Shown: positions 54,786-63,874 of the stretch, one piece after another
Layout: the number at the start of each line of letters is the position of its first letter
Numbering within the stretch: position 1 is the stretch's first letter
DNA from: Paenibacillus silvestris
GTDB lineage: Bacteria; Bacillota; Bacilli; Paenibacillales; NBRC-103111
Direction of reading: 5' to 3'
Length of the DNA: 64,000 nt
Assembly (NCBI RefSeq): GCF_009882985.1
Contig: NZ_WTUZ01000021.1
Span: 107,508 to 171,507, forward strand
Made by a program: the position numbers and the translations under genes
The notes under the pieces: generated by a model
Seen by the model: the letters and a program-made list of their open reading frames with translations, nothing else
What the model was told of the DNA's origin: nothing
Database searches by the model: none

Positions 54786-56885
54786 TCATGACTGCGGGAG
54801 CGGGTATAGCGGTGATTGACCAATCTTCATCTTTTTATCATCATAGACGCGCACTTCGACTTGATGAGGCTTATCGGTATCGAGGATAGGATTCTCCTTA
54901 TCCGTCAAATCAACATACAAAGTATCTTCTCCATCAAAATTAGACTTAAACAGCTTATCGTCAACGTACACATTGCAGGACGAATAAAAAGGCTTGCCTA
55001 CAACCTGTAGCTTGTTACCGCTGCGATTTATTTTCGTAATGACAGGATCTCCATATCCAAGCACATAACCTGGTTGAACAATTGTGTCCTTGAAACCTTT
55101 GGCTTCATAACCGTAGCGTCCACCAAATAAATTGTCGTACTGCAGCTTCATATAATCGCTAAGATCACTAGTTGTAATATTATATATGTCCCACATGTCA
55201 TTTGGCGGAATCACCGGAATCTTTTGAGATAAATCATACAAATAATCGGTGTAGTAACTACCTTTAACGCCAGCCATATGAAGAAGCTTAGGACCAAGGA
55301 ACGAAGGACTCATCTTGAGATTCAACTGTTCTTGTTCCGCAGGAAGGAAATTGTTCCATATTAGGAATGGCGTGTAGTGTGTTTTTGTATATAAATCAGG
55401 ATCGTTTGGAAGCACATACTTCGCATCGCGGTACACTTTGTAATCCTCTTCAAAAGAAGGAAAGTGGTCGCCAAAAAACAGCAGAATCGTTGGCTCAGAT
55501 TTTTTGGAGTAATAGTCCACCAACGACTGAAGCGCCTTATCAGTTCCATTAATCCCCTGAGCATATGTTTCCAAAATCCCCTTGGACTCAAAGGAAATAT
55601 CCCCCGTTACTTCAATCGTGTTTTTGTTGAACTTTCCTGGTTTGTAAGGATGATGATTTTCCATCGTGTTTGCAAAAATAAAATCTGGCCCTGCACTTTT
55701 TTCAGTTTCCTCAATAATCTTTTTCACTACAGCCCGATCCGCATAGTTCGGTCCTTCAAAATCATTCGGGAAATACTCGCTGGAAATAAAACGCGAAAAT
55801 CCAAAATCCATATACACTTTACGGCTATCAAAAAAGTAACTGAAGAAAGGGTTGATTGAAGTCGCTGTGTACCCTTGTCTAGTCATAATGCTTGCGAGTG
55901 AGTCAACGCCATGATTCATATACTGGATATAAGGCAATATTTTATCAGGAGATTTCCCGAAGAATCGCATGGAGTTACCGGACAATACCTCGAACTCTAC
56001 GTTTGCCGTACTGCCGCCAAATTGGGGGGACATCATCCAACCGCTTGTGTACGTTTTTTGAAGTTGATGCAAGTTAGGGATCGGATCACGACTAAACGTT
56101 ACGTTTTTCATAAGTGTTGGATCCCAGAAAGATTCTCCAAGCATGACAATGATATTTGGTTTTTTATCACTTGCTGCTGGCTTCTCTGGAATTTTAGCTA
56201 AAATGGCATCAATCGCTTTTTTACTATAATTATCAGGCTTGGCTACATTCAGAAAACCTAACATTTGTACAGAAGAAAAAAGGTATCCATTTTCATCATA
56301 GGTAATTGTTTGATCCCAGGGGACCGTGTAAATGCCGTAAAGATTCATGAACGGAATTGGTTTGTCTGCATAAAGGCTTGTCGCCATAACGATGGCTATG
56401 ACAGCATAGATGCTGCGTTCAATCCATGTAAACTGGATGCGATGGCGGCGCAACGCCAGATGAAATAGCAAGACGAGCAATACGAGAAAGATCGTAACAA
56501 ATCCGAGTATTCGGAGATTGAGATACCCTTTCAGAAAAGGGATGTACGCAATAATTTGATTGTTAAAATAAAGATCCCATGGGTAATAAGGAGCTCCAAT
56601 TGCCTTTAATTTGCTGCCGCTTATTGCACCAAGCGGCAGAAGTACAGCGCAAAGCAACCAAAAGGACAACCGGCTTTTGCCAGTAACGGCAATGAGGAAA
56701 AGATACAAAGTTCCCACAACAAAGTAGGCAAGTACTACGGAAAAGGGATGGTTCGTCGCCCATTTGAGGAGCTCTTCATACGAGCCGCGATCTAAATATT
56801 CGACCATGCCCATCAGAAAAAAAGGCAAAATCACAATCATGATACGGGAAGATAGATGCTTGAGCCAAGGAAGTAAAGTGGTCAT
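54786..56885 (-). CDS. LtaS-like sulfatase-fold phosphoglycerol transferase (copy 2)
   Basis: A 699-residue paralogue of the protein at 46947-49055, with the same plan: five helices, sulfatase fold (VMLGESFWDP, GGSTANVEFEVLSG, FFGDHFPSF) and C-terminal beta-sandwich. All three catalytic/metal motifs are kept, so both copies are probably active. AGGAG precedes ATG 56885 at eight bases. Divergent from the Tet(L)-like gene. The two copies may act on different substrates or at different growth stages (inference). Confidence 0.88.
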   Translation of the reverse strand: MTTLLPWLKHLSSRIMIVILPFFLMGMVEYLDRGSYEELLKWATNHPFSVVLAYFVVGTLYLFLIAVTGKSRLSFWLLCAVLLPLGAISGSKLKAIGAPYYPWDLYFNNQIIAYIPFLKGYLNLRILGFVTIFLVLLVLLFHLALRRHRIQFTWIERSIYAVIAIVMATSLYADKPIPFMNLYGIYTVPWDQTITYDENGYLFSSVQMLGFLNVAKPDNYSKKAIDAILAKIPEKPAASDKKPNIIVMLGESFWDPTLMKNVTFSRDPIPNLHQLQKTYTSGWMMSPQFGGSTANVEFEVLSGNSMRFFGKSPDKILPYIQYMNHGVDSLASIMTRQGYTATSINPFFSYFFDSRKVYMDFGFSRFISSEYFPNDFEGPNYADRAVVKKIIEETEKSAGPDFIFANTMENHHPYKPGKFNKNTIEVTGDISFESKGILETYAQGINGTDKALQSLVDYYSKKSEPTILLFFGDHFPSFEEDYKVYRDAKYVLPNDPDLYTKTHYTPFLIWNNFLPAEQEQLNLKMSPSFLGPKLLHMAGVKGSYYTDYLYDLSQKIPVIPPNDMWDIYNITTSDLSDYMKLQYDNLFGGRYGYEAKGFKDTIVQPGYVLGYGDPVITKINRSGNKLQVVGKPFYSSCNVYVDDKLFKSNFDGEDTLYVDLTDKENPILDTDKPHQVEVRVYDDKKMKIGQSPLYPLPQS

Positions 56886-56962
56886 TGAAGTAACTCCTGT
56901 TCGATTTATGCAAGTCCATTCGTTCATTATCTTATATCTGGATGAAAGAAGGAAGATATCCC

Positions 56963-56991
56963 TTGACAGTTTAAACTATAACAATTATCAT
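56963..56991 (+). promoter_or_regulatory. Sigma-A promoter of the Tet(L)-like gene
   Basis: TTGACA, 17 bases, TATCAT. The spacer holds the palindrome AGTTTAAACT. A good sigma-A promoter about 60 bases before the start. Confidence 0.7.
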
Positions 56992-57009
56992 TACAGTTAA
57001 TTGTAATGT
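56990..57009. promoter_or_regulatory. Palindromic operator candidate over the transcription start
   Basis: CATTACAGTTAATTGTAATG has perfect six-base arms (CATTAC/GTAATG) and overlaps the -10 and the start point, a typical repressor position. No TetR or MarR gene is adjacent. Confidence 0.45.
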
Positions 57010-57049
57010 AAAAGTTTACAGATAACGAGAGAAAATTGGAGGTGAAACC

Positions 57050-58465
57050 ATGCAACACGTTGCTTCTGCAACAGATGAAGTGGCACAAGAGAAGGTTATA
57101 GATACTAAAAAGGCTGTGCCATGGATTATTTTTCTTATCTTTTTTGCTGTACTGAACGAAACAGTTTTCAACGTTTCCACACCCGAAATCGCTAAGCAGT
57201 ACGGGATTACACCGACTGGAGTTAGCTGGGTACTCACCACGTTTATCATCTTTTTTGGGATTGGCTCCGTTATCTATGGGCGATTGTCCGATATTTTTTC
57301 CCTGAAAAAACTGATCGTTGCCGGAATCCTCATTTATAGTGTTGGATCTGCGCTGGGCTTTGTACTTCAGGCTTGGTATCCGGCAGTCATTTTCGCTCGC
57401 GCTGTGCAAGGAGCAGGGGCTTCAGCTATTCCAGCCCTCGTTATGGTCGTTGTTGCACGCTATTTTTCACCGACAGATCGAGGAAAAGTTTTTGGGCTTT
57501 TAACTTCCACCGTATCCTTTGCCATTGCGGTAGGACCAGTAGTAGGTGGATTTGTTTCCTCATCACTCCACTGGACGTATTTGTTCATCATTCCTTTATT
57601 CACCCTGATTTCAATCCCATTTTTCAATAAGATTTTACCAGAGGAAAAACGTAAAGCAGGCAGTGTAGACATTTTAGGTGCTGCACTTGTAGCATTTTCT
57701 GTCGCTGGAATAATCGTCTATTTATCTTTCCCTCATTGGTACTATTTGGCCGCGAGCTTAGCTTTATTCATTTGGTTTATCACTCACATTCGTAAAGCAA
57801 ACGATCCTTTTATAGAACCGTCATTATTCCGGAATAAGCTGCTTCGGGGTGGTTTAATTGTTGGATTCCTCGTATTTTGTACGGTCATGGGGATCATGTT
57901 TGTCATTCCGCTCATGTTAGCCAAAGTGAATGATCTAAATACGAGCACAATTGGACTTATTCTGTTCCCAGGTGCGATGTGTGCCGTGATTTTTGGTACG
58001 ATTGGCGGAAACTTGGCGGACAAAAAAGGCAATAACTTTGTTGTCTTTATCGGCCTAGGGCTTCTAGTAATCAGCTTAGTGGCAATTGCTTTCATGGTTG
58101 GTCATTCGCCATGGTTCATTGCTGCGGCACTTCTCCCTACTTATGTTGGCTTCTCCTTCGTGCAGACAGCTCTGGCGAACCGTGTCTCATTGACGCTGAG
58201 TGTAAGTGAGACTGGGGTGGGGATGGGGCTCTTCAACCTCATCACCTTTATCTCGGGTGCTGTAGGCACAGCGCTTGTAGCCAAATTGTTGGATGGCGGC
58301 ATGATGGAGTTTTACAAGAATCCGGCTTTGAATTCTTTAGCAGCCATCCCATACAGTAATCTGCTCATCATTTTCGCGGCAGTCGTCATCATTAGTGGAA
58401 TGTTTTACTTGCGAATATTCACTAAAAAAGCATCAGCACAAACATCAGAGACTGCAGCAGCCTAA
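57050..58465 (+). CDS. MFS transporter, Tet(L)/Tet(K)-like
   Basis: A 471-residue exporter with about 14 helices. VLNETVFNVSTPEIA, ARAVQGAGASAIPALVMVVV and YGRLSD are very close in pattern to Tet(L), a proton-coupled tetracycline-metal/cation antiporter. No resistance claim can be made from sequence alone; native chromosomal relatives can export other compounds or exchange sodium and potassium. GGAGG precedes the ATG. A clear sigma-A promoter with an operator-like palindrome lies upstream. Confidence 0.88.
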   Translation: MQHVASATDEVAQEKVIDTKKAVPWIIFLIFFAVLNETVFNVSTPEIAKQYGITPTGVSWVLTTFIIFFGIGSVIYGRLSDIFSLKKLIVAGILIYSVGSALGFVLQAWYPAVIFARAVQGAGASAIPALVMVVVARYFSPTDRGKVFGLLTSTVSFAIAVGPVVGGFVSSSLHWTYLFIIPLFTLISIPFFNKILPEEKRKAGSVDILGAALVAFSVAGIIVYLSFPHWYYLAASLALFIWFITHIRKANDPFIEPSLFRNKLLRGGLIVGFLVFCTVMGIMFVIPLMLAKVNDLNTSTIGLILFPGAMCAVIFGTIGGNLADKKGNNFVVFIGLGLLVISLVAIAFMVGHSPWFIAAALLPTYVGFSFVQTALANRVSLTLSVSETGVGMGLFNLITFISGAVGTALVAKLLDGGMMEFYKNPALNSLAAIPYSNLLIIFAAVVIISGMFYLRIFTKKASAQTSETAAA

Positions 58466-58501
58466 AAAACGTAAATACAAACAAGAAACGCAAATACAAA
58501 C

Positions 58502-58546
58502 AAAAAACCGACAGCTTTTCATAGCGAAAAGCGAGTCGGTTTTTTG
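58502..58546 (+). terminator. Terminator after the MFS gene
   Basis: AAAACCGAC and GTCGGTTTT outer arms, CTTTTC and GAAAAG inner arms, T run. Two copies of a CGYAAATACAAACAA direct repeat lie just before it. Confidence 0.85.
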
Positions 58547-58552
58547 TTTAGC

Positions 58553-59206
58553 TTATTTTTCGTTTTCGTTTTCGTCAGGCTGCTCAGCACTAATCTGCTG
58601 CAAAGCTTGCAGGAATGTAGCGGCCGGCTGTGCACCAGTAAGCGCGTATTTCCGATTGATCACAAAGAAGGGAACGCCAGTGACGCCAGCTTGACTAGCG
58701 AACTCAAGATCATCTTCAACCTGTTCAAGGCCTTCCTTCGCTTCCAAAAGCGCAGCTGTTTTCTCGCGATCCATACCGATCTGTTCTGCAGTGGTCAGAA
58801 GCTCATCCAACTTGCCAATGTCTTTGCCATCTTCAAAATAAGCTTTAAATAACGCATCTACCAGTGTTTTTTTTAACTCCCCTGGCGCAATAGCGATCAG
58901 CTGGTGAGCTTTTAGCGTATTTGGCATTTTCTCAACTTTGGAGAAATCAAAATGCAAACCGGAAGCCTTGCCTGCTTGAGTGACTTGCTGCAGCATGCCA
59001 TTTAACCGGTCCTCGTCTGCTCTTACCTTTTGGCGCATAACCTCGCGGAAAGGAGATCCTTCTGCAGGGGTGTATGGATCTAGCTGGAAGGCGCGAAAGT
59101 GAATTTCCACCGGTTCATTTGTAAAATCGGCTAGCGCATCCTCCATATTCTTTTTGCCGATCCGGCACCAAGGACACACAATATCTTCAAAAATCTCTAT
59201 TATCAT
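58553..59206 (-). CDS. DsbA-family oxidoreductase, FrnE-like
   Basis: A 217-residue thioredoxin-fold protein with the active site CPWC (residues 11-14) and cis-Pro loop TGVPFFV. FrnE-type proteins are cytoplasmic, lack a signal peptide, and act in thiol-disulfide exchange or polyketide processing. No signal peptide is present here. The ATG is preceded by AAGGAG on the minus strand. Confidence 0.92.
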   Translation of the reverse strand: MIIEIFEDIVCPWCRIGKKNMEDALADFTNEPVEIHFRAFQLDPYTPAEGSPFREVMRQKVRADEDRLNGMLQQVTQAGKASGLHFDFSKVEKMPNTLKAHQLIAIAPGELKKTLVDALFKAYFEDGKDIGKLDELLTTAEQIGMDREKTAALLEAKEGLEQVEDDLEFASQAGVTGVPFFVINRKYALTGAQPAATFLQALQQISAEQPDENENEK

Positions 59207-59271
59207 AATTAGGTCAGACTCCTTAAATGAAATAATAGTTACTATATTTTCATTATAACTTATCCGATTAA

Positions 59272-60093
59272 CTAATTCATCTGCCTGAATCTTTCTGGCG
59301 TGAGACCTACGTGCTTACGGAAGCTGGCTACAAAATGACTCGTATCACGAAAACCAACGTTCTTAGCCACTTCCTTGACTGTTTTCGCAGGCTGGTGAAT
59401 TAGTATTTCTTTGGATTTACGGAGCCTCATGCGAATTAAATAGGAGTATGGCGATAGCCCGAATGCGTGCTGAAACAACGTGTTCATATGTCTAGGTGTT
59501 ATGGCTAAGACTTCAGCCATTTCTTCAAGACTTGTATCGGGGTTCTGATAATGGGTTTCAAGCCATATCAATAAAGGCTGCAAATGGGCAATTTGATTGC
59601 GAATCGAGGTACGGTTGTTGACCTGACCATGTTTTTTTAGCTGGATAAAAAAATGATATAAATCAGCAGATGCATCATACCCAGAGTACTCAGAACCCGC
59701 ATCCATATTATTAATGATTTGACCAATTACCTTCTGCATTGGACCATATAGATCCCATCTGTAAACCGCAGATTCCAATAAATCTAAAGTGCTTAGGATA
59801 GACTCTATGCATGCTCCGCCAAAGGTGACGTACTGCGTACACCATTGCTCCGTAATTGCATAGTAAGTGTGTGGAACCCCGGGAAGCATGAAAACACCCG
59901 TGCCTTCCGGCAGTACATATTTTTTCCCATCCAGCACGAACTCCCCTTCACCAGCATAGGTTTGAAGCCAATGATAACAAGGGAAGCCCTCAGGCCTAAC
60001 CAGCTTTTCCTGATCTTCATGATGTCCAATACTCTCAATAAAGATTGGAAACGGTTGCGCCGTGGAAGGCGTTAATTCGTATCTTTTGTGCAT
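59272..60093 (-). CDS. AraC-family regulator, likely of the GH42 gene
   Basis: A 273-residue regulator with an N-terminal cupin-like ligand domain (YVLPEGTGVFMLPGVPHTY) and a C-terminal AraC double helix-turn-helix (EMAEVLAITPRHMNTLFQ, VAKNVGFRDTSHFVASFRK). AGGTGA lies eight bases before ATG 60093; the ATG at 60114 has no site. It is divergent from the beta-galactosidase gene with only about 120 bases between, so it probably controls that gene. Confidence 0.9.
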   Translation of the reverse strand: MHKRYELTPSTAQPFPIFIESIGHHEDQEKLVRPEGFPCYHWLQTYAGEGEFVLDGKKYVLPEGTGVFMLPGVPHTYYAITEQWCTQYVTFGGACIESILSTLDLLESAVYRWDLYGPMQKVIGQIINNMDAGSEYSGYDASADLYHFFIQLKKHGQVNNRTSIRNQIAHLQPLLIWLETHYQNPDTSLEEMAEVLAITPRHMNTLFQHAFGLSPYSYLIRMRLRKSKEILIHQPAKTVKEVAKNVGFRDTSHFVASFRKHVGLTPERFRQMN

Positions 60094-60217
60094 GAGTACT
60101 TTCACCTGTTCCATTTTATTATATAAGGATGTAAAAATATTATATTTTAAGATGAAAAATAATCCAATACAATGGACTTATTCTTATATTTTTAATCAAA
60201 TTAGATGAGGTGGCAGC

Positions 60218-62245
60218 ATGATCAATGAGAAACTCCCCAAAATTTGGTACGGCGGAGACTACAATCCTGAGCAATGGGATAAGGAAATCATAGATGAAGA
60301 TCTACGCATGTTTAAGCTTGCTGGAATCGATGTAGCGACCGTAAACGTTTTTTCATGGGCCAAATTGCAAAAGAATGAAGATACATATGACTTTGAGTGG
60401 TTAGATGAAATCATCGACAAGCTTTATGAGAAAGGTACTTACGTATGCTTAGCTACAAGCACGGGGGCTCATCCAGCTTGGATGGCTCGTAATTACCCGG
60501 ATGTGCTTCGTGTTGATTTCGAAGGAAGGAAACGTAAGTTTGGTGGGAGACACAATTCCTGTCCTAACAGTCCTACCTATCGTAAATATTCCTCGCTCCT
60601 CGCCGAGAAGCTAGCAGAACGTTATAAGGATCATCCAGCTATCTTAATCTGGCACATTTCAAATGAATATGGTGGGTATTGTTACTGTGAGCAATGTGCG
60701 GACGGTTTCCGCGGTTGGCTTCAAGAACGCTATACGACACTTGAAAAACTAAATAAAGTTTGGAACACAAGTTTCTGGGGTCATACTTTTTATGAGTGGG
60801 AAGAAATTGTTTCCCCTAATGCTTTGTCTGAAGAGTGGGGAGTGGACAACACCAACTTCCAAGGCATTTCACTGGACTACCGCAGATACATGTCAGATAG
60901 TATGCTAGAGTGCTATAAGCTTGAATACAACGCTATCAAAAAACATACGCCAGATCTCCCAATCACTACAAATTTAATGGGATTATACAAAGAATTAGAT
61001 TACTTCAAATGGGCCAAATATTTGGATGTGATCTCGTGGGATAACTACCCTTCCTTGGACACGCCAATCAGTTTAACGGCTATGACGCATGACCTGATGA
61101 GAGGGCTCAAACAAGGCCAACCCTTTATGCTGATGGAACAAACGCCAAGCCAGCAGAATTGGCAGCCCTACAACTCACTTAAACGTCCTGGTGTTATGAA
61201 GCTTTGGAGCTATCAAGCGGTGGCACGCGGTGCAGACACAGTCATGTTTTTTCAACTTCGTAGATCGGTCGGGGCATGTGAAAAGTACCACGGAGCCGTC
61301 ATCGAGCATGTCGGTCATGAGAATACGCGAGTATTTCGTGAGTGTGCTGAGCTTGGTTCTGAATTACAAATACTTTCAGATAAGCTGCTGGATGCCAGAG
61401 TCGAAGCGAAAGTCGCCATCGTATTTGATTGGGAAAACCGTTGGGCAGTTGAGCTTTCCAGCGGACCAACCGTCGCGCTTAAATATGTAGATGAAGTCCA
61501 CAAATACTATGACGCGCTCTTCCAGCAAAACATACAAGTAGATATGATAGGGGTTGAAACCGATCTATCTAGCTATGACATCGTCATTGCACCAGTTCTC
61601 TATATGGTTAAAAAGGGTTACGCAAAACGGGTTGAAGACTTCGTTCATGAAGGAGGGACATTCCTCACCACCTTCTTCAGTGGTATCGTCAATGAGAATG
61701 ATATCGTAACCTTAGGCGGTTATCCTGGTGAGCTACGTAAAGTACTTGGGATATGGGCAGAAGAAATCGATGCCTTGTTCCCTGATCAGTCCAACCAAAT
61801 TGTTATGGGTGAACAGTGGGGAGAACTGAATGGTGACTATCCATGTGGCGTACTTTGTGATCTAATCCATTCAGAAGGCGCAGAAATCAAAGCCGTTTAT
61901 GGCAGTGATTTCTATTCAGGAATGCCTGCCCTTACCGTAAACAACTATGGCTCAGGTCAAGCCTGGTATGTAGCAACAAGCCCAGACCGATCTTTCTTGC
62001 AAGGACTCATTAGCAATTTGTGTCAAGACAAGGGGATTATTGCGCCAATAGCACCTGTACAAGGCGTAGAGGTATCAACTAGGTCTCGAAAAGCGGACAG
62101 CTATATATTCCTTCTGAATCACAATGATATTGAGACGACTGTTGATTTAGGTGCTCTCAAAACTACAAATATAATAACCAATAAACAGATAGAAAACACC
62201 ATCACACTCCCAGCAAAAGCAGTCAAAATTCTAAAAAAACATTAG
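60218..62245 (+). CDS. GH42 beta-galactosidase
   Basis: A 675-residue enzyme. The acid/base is Glu150 in HISNEYGG and the nucleophile Glu307 in LMEQTPSQQNW. GGDYNPEQW at the N-terminus is diagnostic. Cys residues CPNSPTY and YCYCEQC form the zinc site of GH42. AGGTGGC precedes the ATG. It hydrolyses beta-galactosides, often from plant galactans, in the cytoplasm. Likely regulated by the divergent AraC protein. Confidence 0.95.
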   Translation: MINEKLPKIWYGGDYNPEQWDKEIIDEDLRMFKLAGIDVATVNVFSWAKLQKNEDTYDFEWLDEIIDKLYEKGTYVCLATSTGAHPAWMARNYPDVLRVDFEGRKRKFGGRHNSCPNSPTYRKYSSLLAEKLAERYKDHPAILIWHISNEYGGYCYCEQCADGFRGWLQERYTTLEKLNKVWNTSFWGHTFYEWEEIVSPNALSEEWGVDNTNFQGISLDYRRYMSDSMLECYKLEYNAIKKHTPDLPITTNLMGLYKELDYFKWAKYLDVISWDNYPSLDTPISLTAMTHDLMRGLKQGQPFMLMEQTPSQQNWQPYNSLKRPGVMKLWSYQAVARGADTVMFFQLRRSVGACEKYHGAVIEHVGHENTRVFRECAELGSELQILSDKLLDARVEAKVAIVFDWENRWAVELSSGPTVALKYVDEVHKYYDALFQQNIQVDMIGVETDLSSYDIVIAPVLYMVKKGYAKRVEDFVHEGGTFLTTFFSGIVNENDIVTLGGYPGELRKVLGIWAEEIDALFPDQSNQIVMGEQWGELNGDYPCGVLCDLIHSEGAEIKAVYGSDFYSGMPALTVNNYGSGQAWYVATSPDRSFLQGLISNLCQDKGIIAPIAPVQGVEVSTRSRKADSYIFLLNHNDIETTVDLGALKTTNIITNKQIENTITLPAKAVKILKKH

Positions 62246-62259
62246 CAATCTATTGAAAT

Positions 62260-62292
62260 ACCTCTGTCGCTTTTAAGGATAGAGGTTTTTTT
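62260..62292 (+). terminator. Terminator after GH42
   Basis: ACCTCT pairs with AGAGGT, followed by T residues. Confidence 0.75.
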
Positions 62293-62342
62293 GCATTTTT
62301 GGTATAATTTCACGTATAGTAGGTTCAAAGGGGAGGTGCAGA

Positions 62343-63149
62343 GTGACCGAACAACAGCAGCTGTTTATTTGCTCAGATTCAATTGGAGAAACCGCCGATG
62401 CCGTTGCCAGAGCCACCGTTCGTCAATTCAATTCCGAACAGATGAGAATTAAACGTTATGGTCATATCAGCCAACAAAGTGAAATCGTTCAAATGTTGCA
62501 GGAAGCAGCTGCAGCCGGAGGCTTTGTTGCCTATACATTCGTGCAACCCGAGCTTCGTGAAACCATGAAAAATGAAGCACATCGTTTAGGTGTGCGAACC
62601 GTTGATATAATGGGACCGATGTTGGAAGCATTTTCAGAAACGTATGGACACCTACCGAAGCGCAAACCTGGCTTATTGCACGAAATGGACGCCGATTACT
62701 TCCGAAGAGTAGATGCTATTGAATTTGCCGTCAAATATGACGATGGCAAAGACAACCGCGGCATGCTTCAAGCCGAAGTTGTCCTTATCGGTGTTTCACG
62801 CACATCCAAGACACCACTAAGTATTTACCTAGCACACAAAGGAATCAAATCTGCTAACCTTCCTATCATCCCAGAAATAAAGCTGCCGCCTGAGCTTTTC
62901 AAAATCCCTAGCAAACGCATCATTGGCCTCACCATGGACGCCAACCAAATCCTGCAGATTCGTCTTGAACGCCTCAAAGCAATCGGCCTTCCGGATGGTT
63001 CCCAATACGCTACCTTCCGTCGTATCCAAGAAGAACTCGACTATGCAGAGTCTATTATGAAGCAGCTCAACTGCCCCATCATCAACGTAACCAACAAAGC
63101 AATTGAAGAAACAGCAGGAGTTATCCTAGATCTAGTTTCATTCAGATAA
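62343..63149 (+). CDS. yqfL: PPDK/PpsA regulatory kinase-pyrophosphorylase (DUF299)
   Basis: A 268-residue bifunctional protein that phosphorylates pyruvate,phosphate dikinase (or PEP synthase) with ADP and reverses this with phosphate. P-loop-like GVSRTSKTPLS (about residues 148-158) and the N-terminal CSDSIGETA are typical. GGGGAGG lies before GTG 62343. In Bacillus the gene lies near glyS and dnaG; no such neighbour is present downstream within the window. Confidence 0.95.
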   Translation: MTEQQQLFICSDSIGETADAVARATVRQFNSEQMRIKRYGHISQQSEIVQMLQEAAAAGGFVAYTFVQPELRETMKNEAHRLGVRTVDIMGPMLEAFSETYGHLPKRKPGLLHEMDADYFRRVDAIEFAVKYDDGKDNRGMLQAEVVLIGVSRTSKTPLSIYLAHKGIKSANLPIIPEIKLPPELFKIPSKRIIGLTMDANQILQIRLERLKAIGLPDGSQYATFRRIQEELDYAESIMKQLNCPIINVTNKAIEETAGVILDLVSFR

Positions 63150-63163
63150 ATAGCCTTACCCAC

Positions 63164-63209
63164 AAAAGATGCCCTATGAACTCTCTACATGTTCAACGGC
63201 ATCTTTTTT
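63164..63209 (+). terminator. Terminator after the PpsR gene
   Basis: AAAAGATGCC pairs with GGCATCTTTT, with inner GAAC and GTTC, followed by a T run. Confidence 0.85.
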
Positions 63210-63874
63210 ACAAATCGCGTGCGCACTTATACTACTTCTAAACCCAGTCCACACCCATCGAACTTCAAACTACCAATCCACCAATCCACGCCGATCCTAC
63301 ATCCACCTCTACACTACCTAGCTCACCTTTTACCACACCAATTCATCAATTCACACCGCACCCACATATAGCCCCGAGCGTAACCTAACCAAGCCATCAG
63401 GCCGTACTCATATACACAACTAGCCCAAAGCCATCCCAACCACCCTAGCCACCAACCCATATCCTATCCCACCTAACACCACGCTACCCCAACTGCGCCA
63501 AACTATCGTTCATATCCATAGCCCCAAATAGCCCGAATCACCCCAACCGCACTAAGCTACCGCTCCATACCATGCCCCCAAATAGCCCGAATCCCCTAAC
63601 CGCCATAAACTATCGCTCCATACCCATATCTCCACTCAGACCCGAGTCACAAAGCCTCCTCAAACTAAGTACGTCTCCGTACTATATACCCTTATAGAGC
63701 ATAGCCGTCCCCAAGCGCACAAGTTACCGTAACGTTACCAAGATTCACATCTTAACCCGATTCCCCCGAACCACACTAACCTATCGATCCGCGTGTAACG
63801 ACATCTACATCTACATTTGTTCCATACGCATAGAGCGTCAATCTAGCGACCCAACCCGACCACAACCGCACCGC
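63210..63874. other. Gene-free tract with extreme C over G strand bias
   Basis: No supported gene. Plus-strand composition is heavily C and A; in 63421-63480 I count 30 C and 3 G. This begins abruptly after the PpsR terminator and continues to the hexamer array. Short open frames here show no family resemblance. Confidence 0.8.
63484..63646. repeat. Three degenerate tandem repeats of about 54 bases
   Basis: Units start near 63484, 63539 and 63593. The first two share CCCCAAATAGCCCGAAT at their end; all share a CTATCG/CTACCG TCCATA-like middle. The third is the most diverged. Confidence 0.7.

Noticed and set aside
63189..63371. Open frame of 60 codons in the C-rich tract
   Set aside because: Low-complexity Ser/Pro/His sequence produced by base composition, overlapping the terminator, without a ribosome site.
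63484..63646. CRISPR array
   Set aside because: The repeats are contiguous, degenerate and without spacers, and there are no cas genes.
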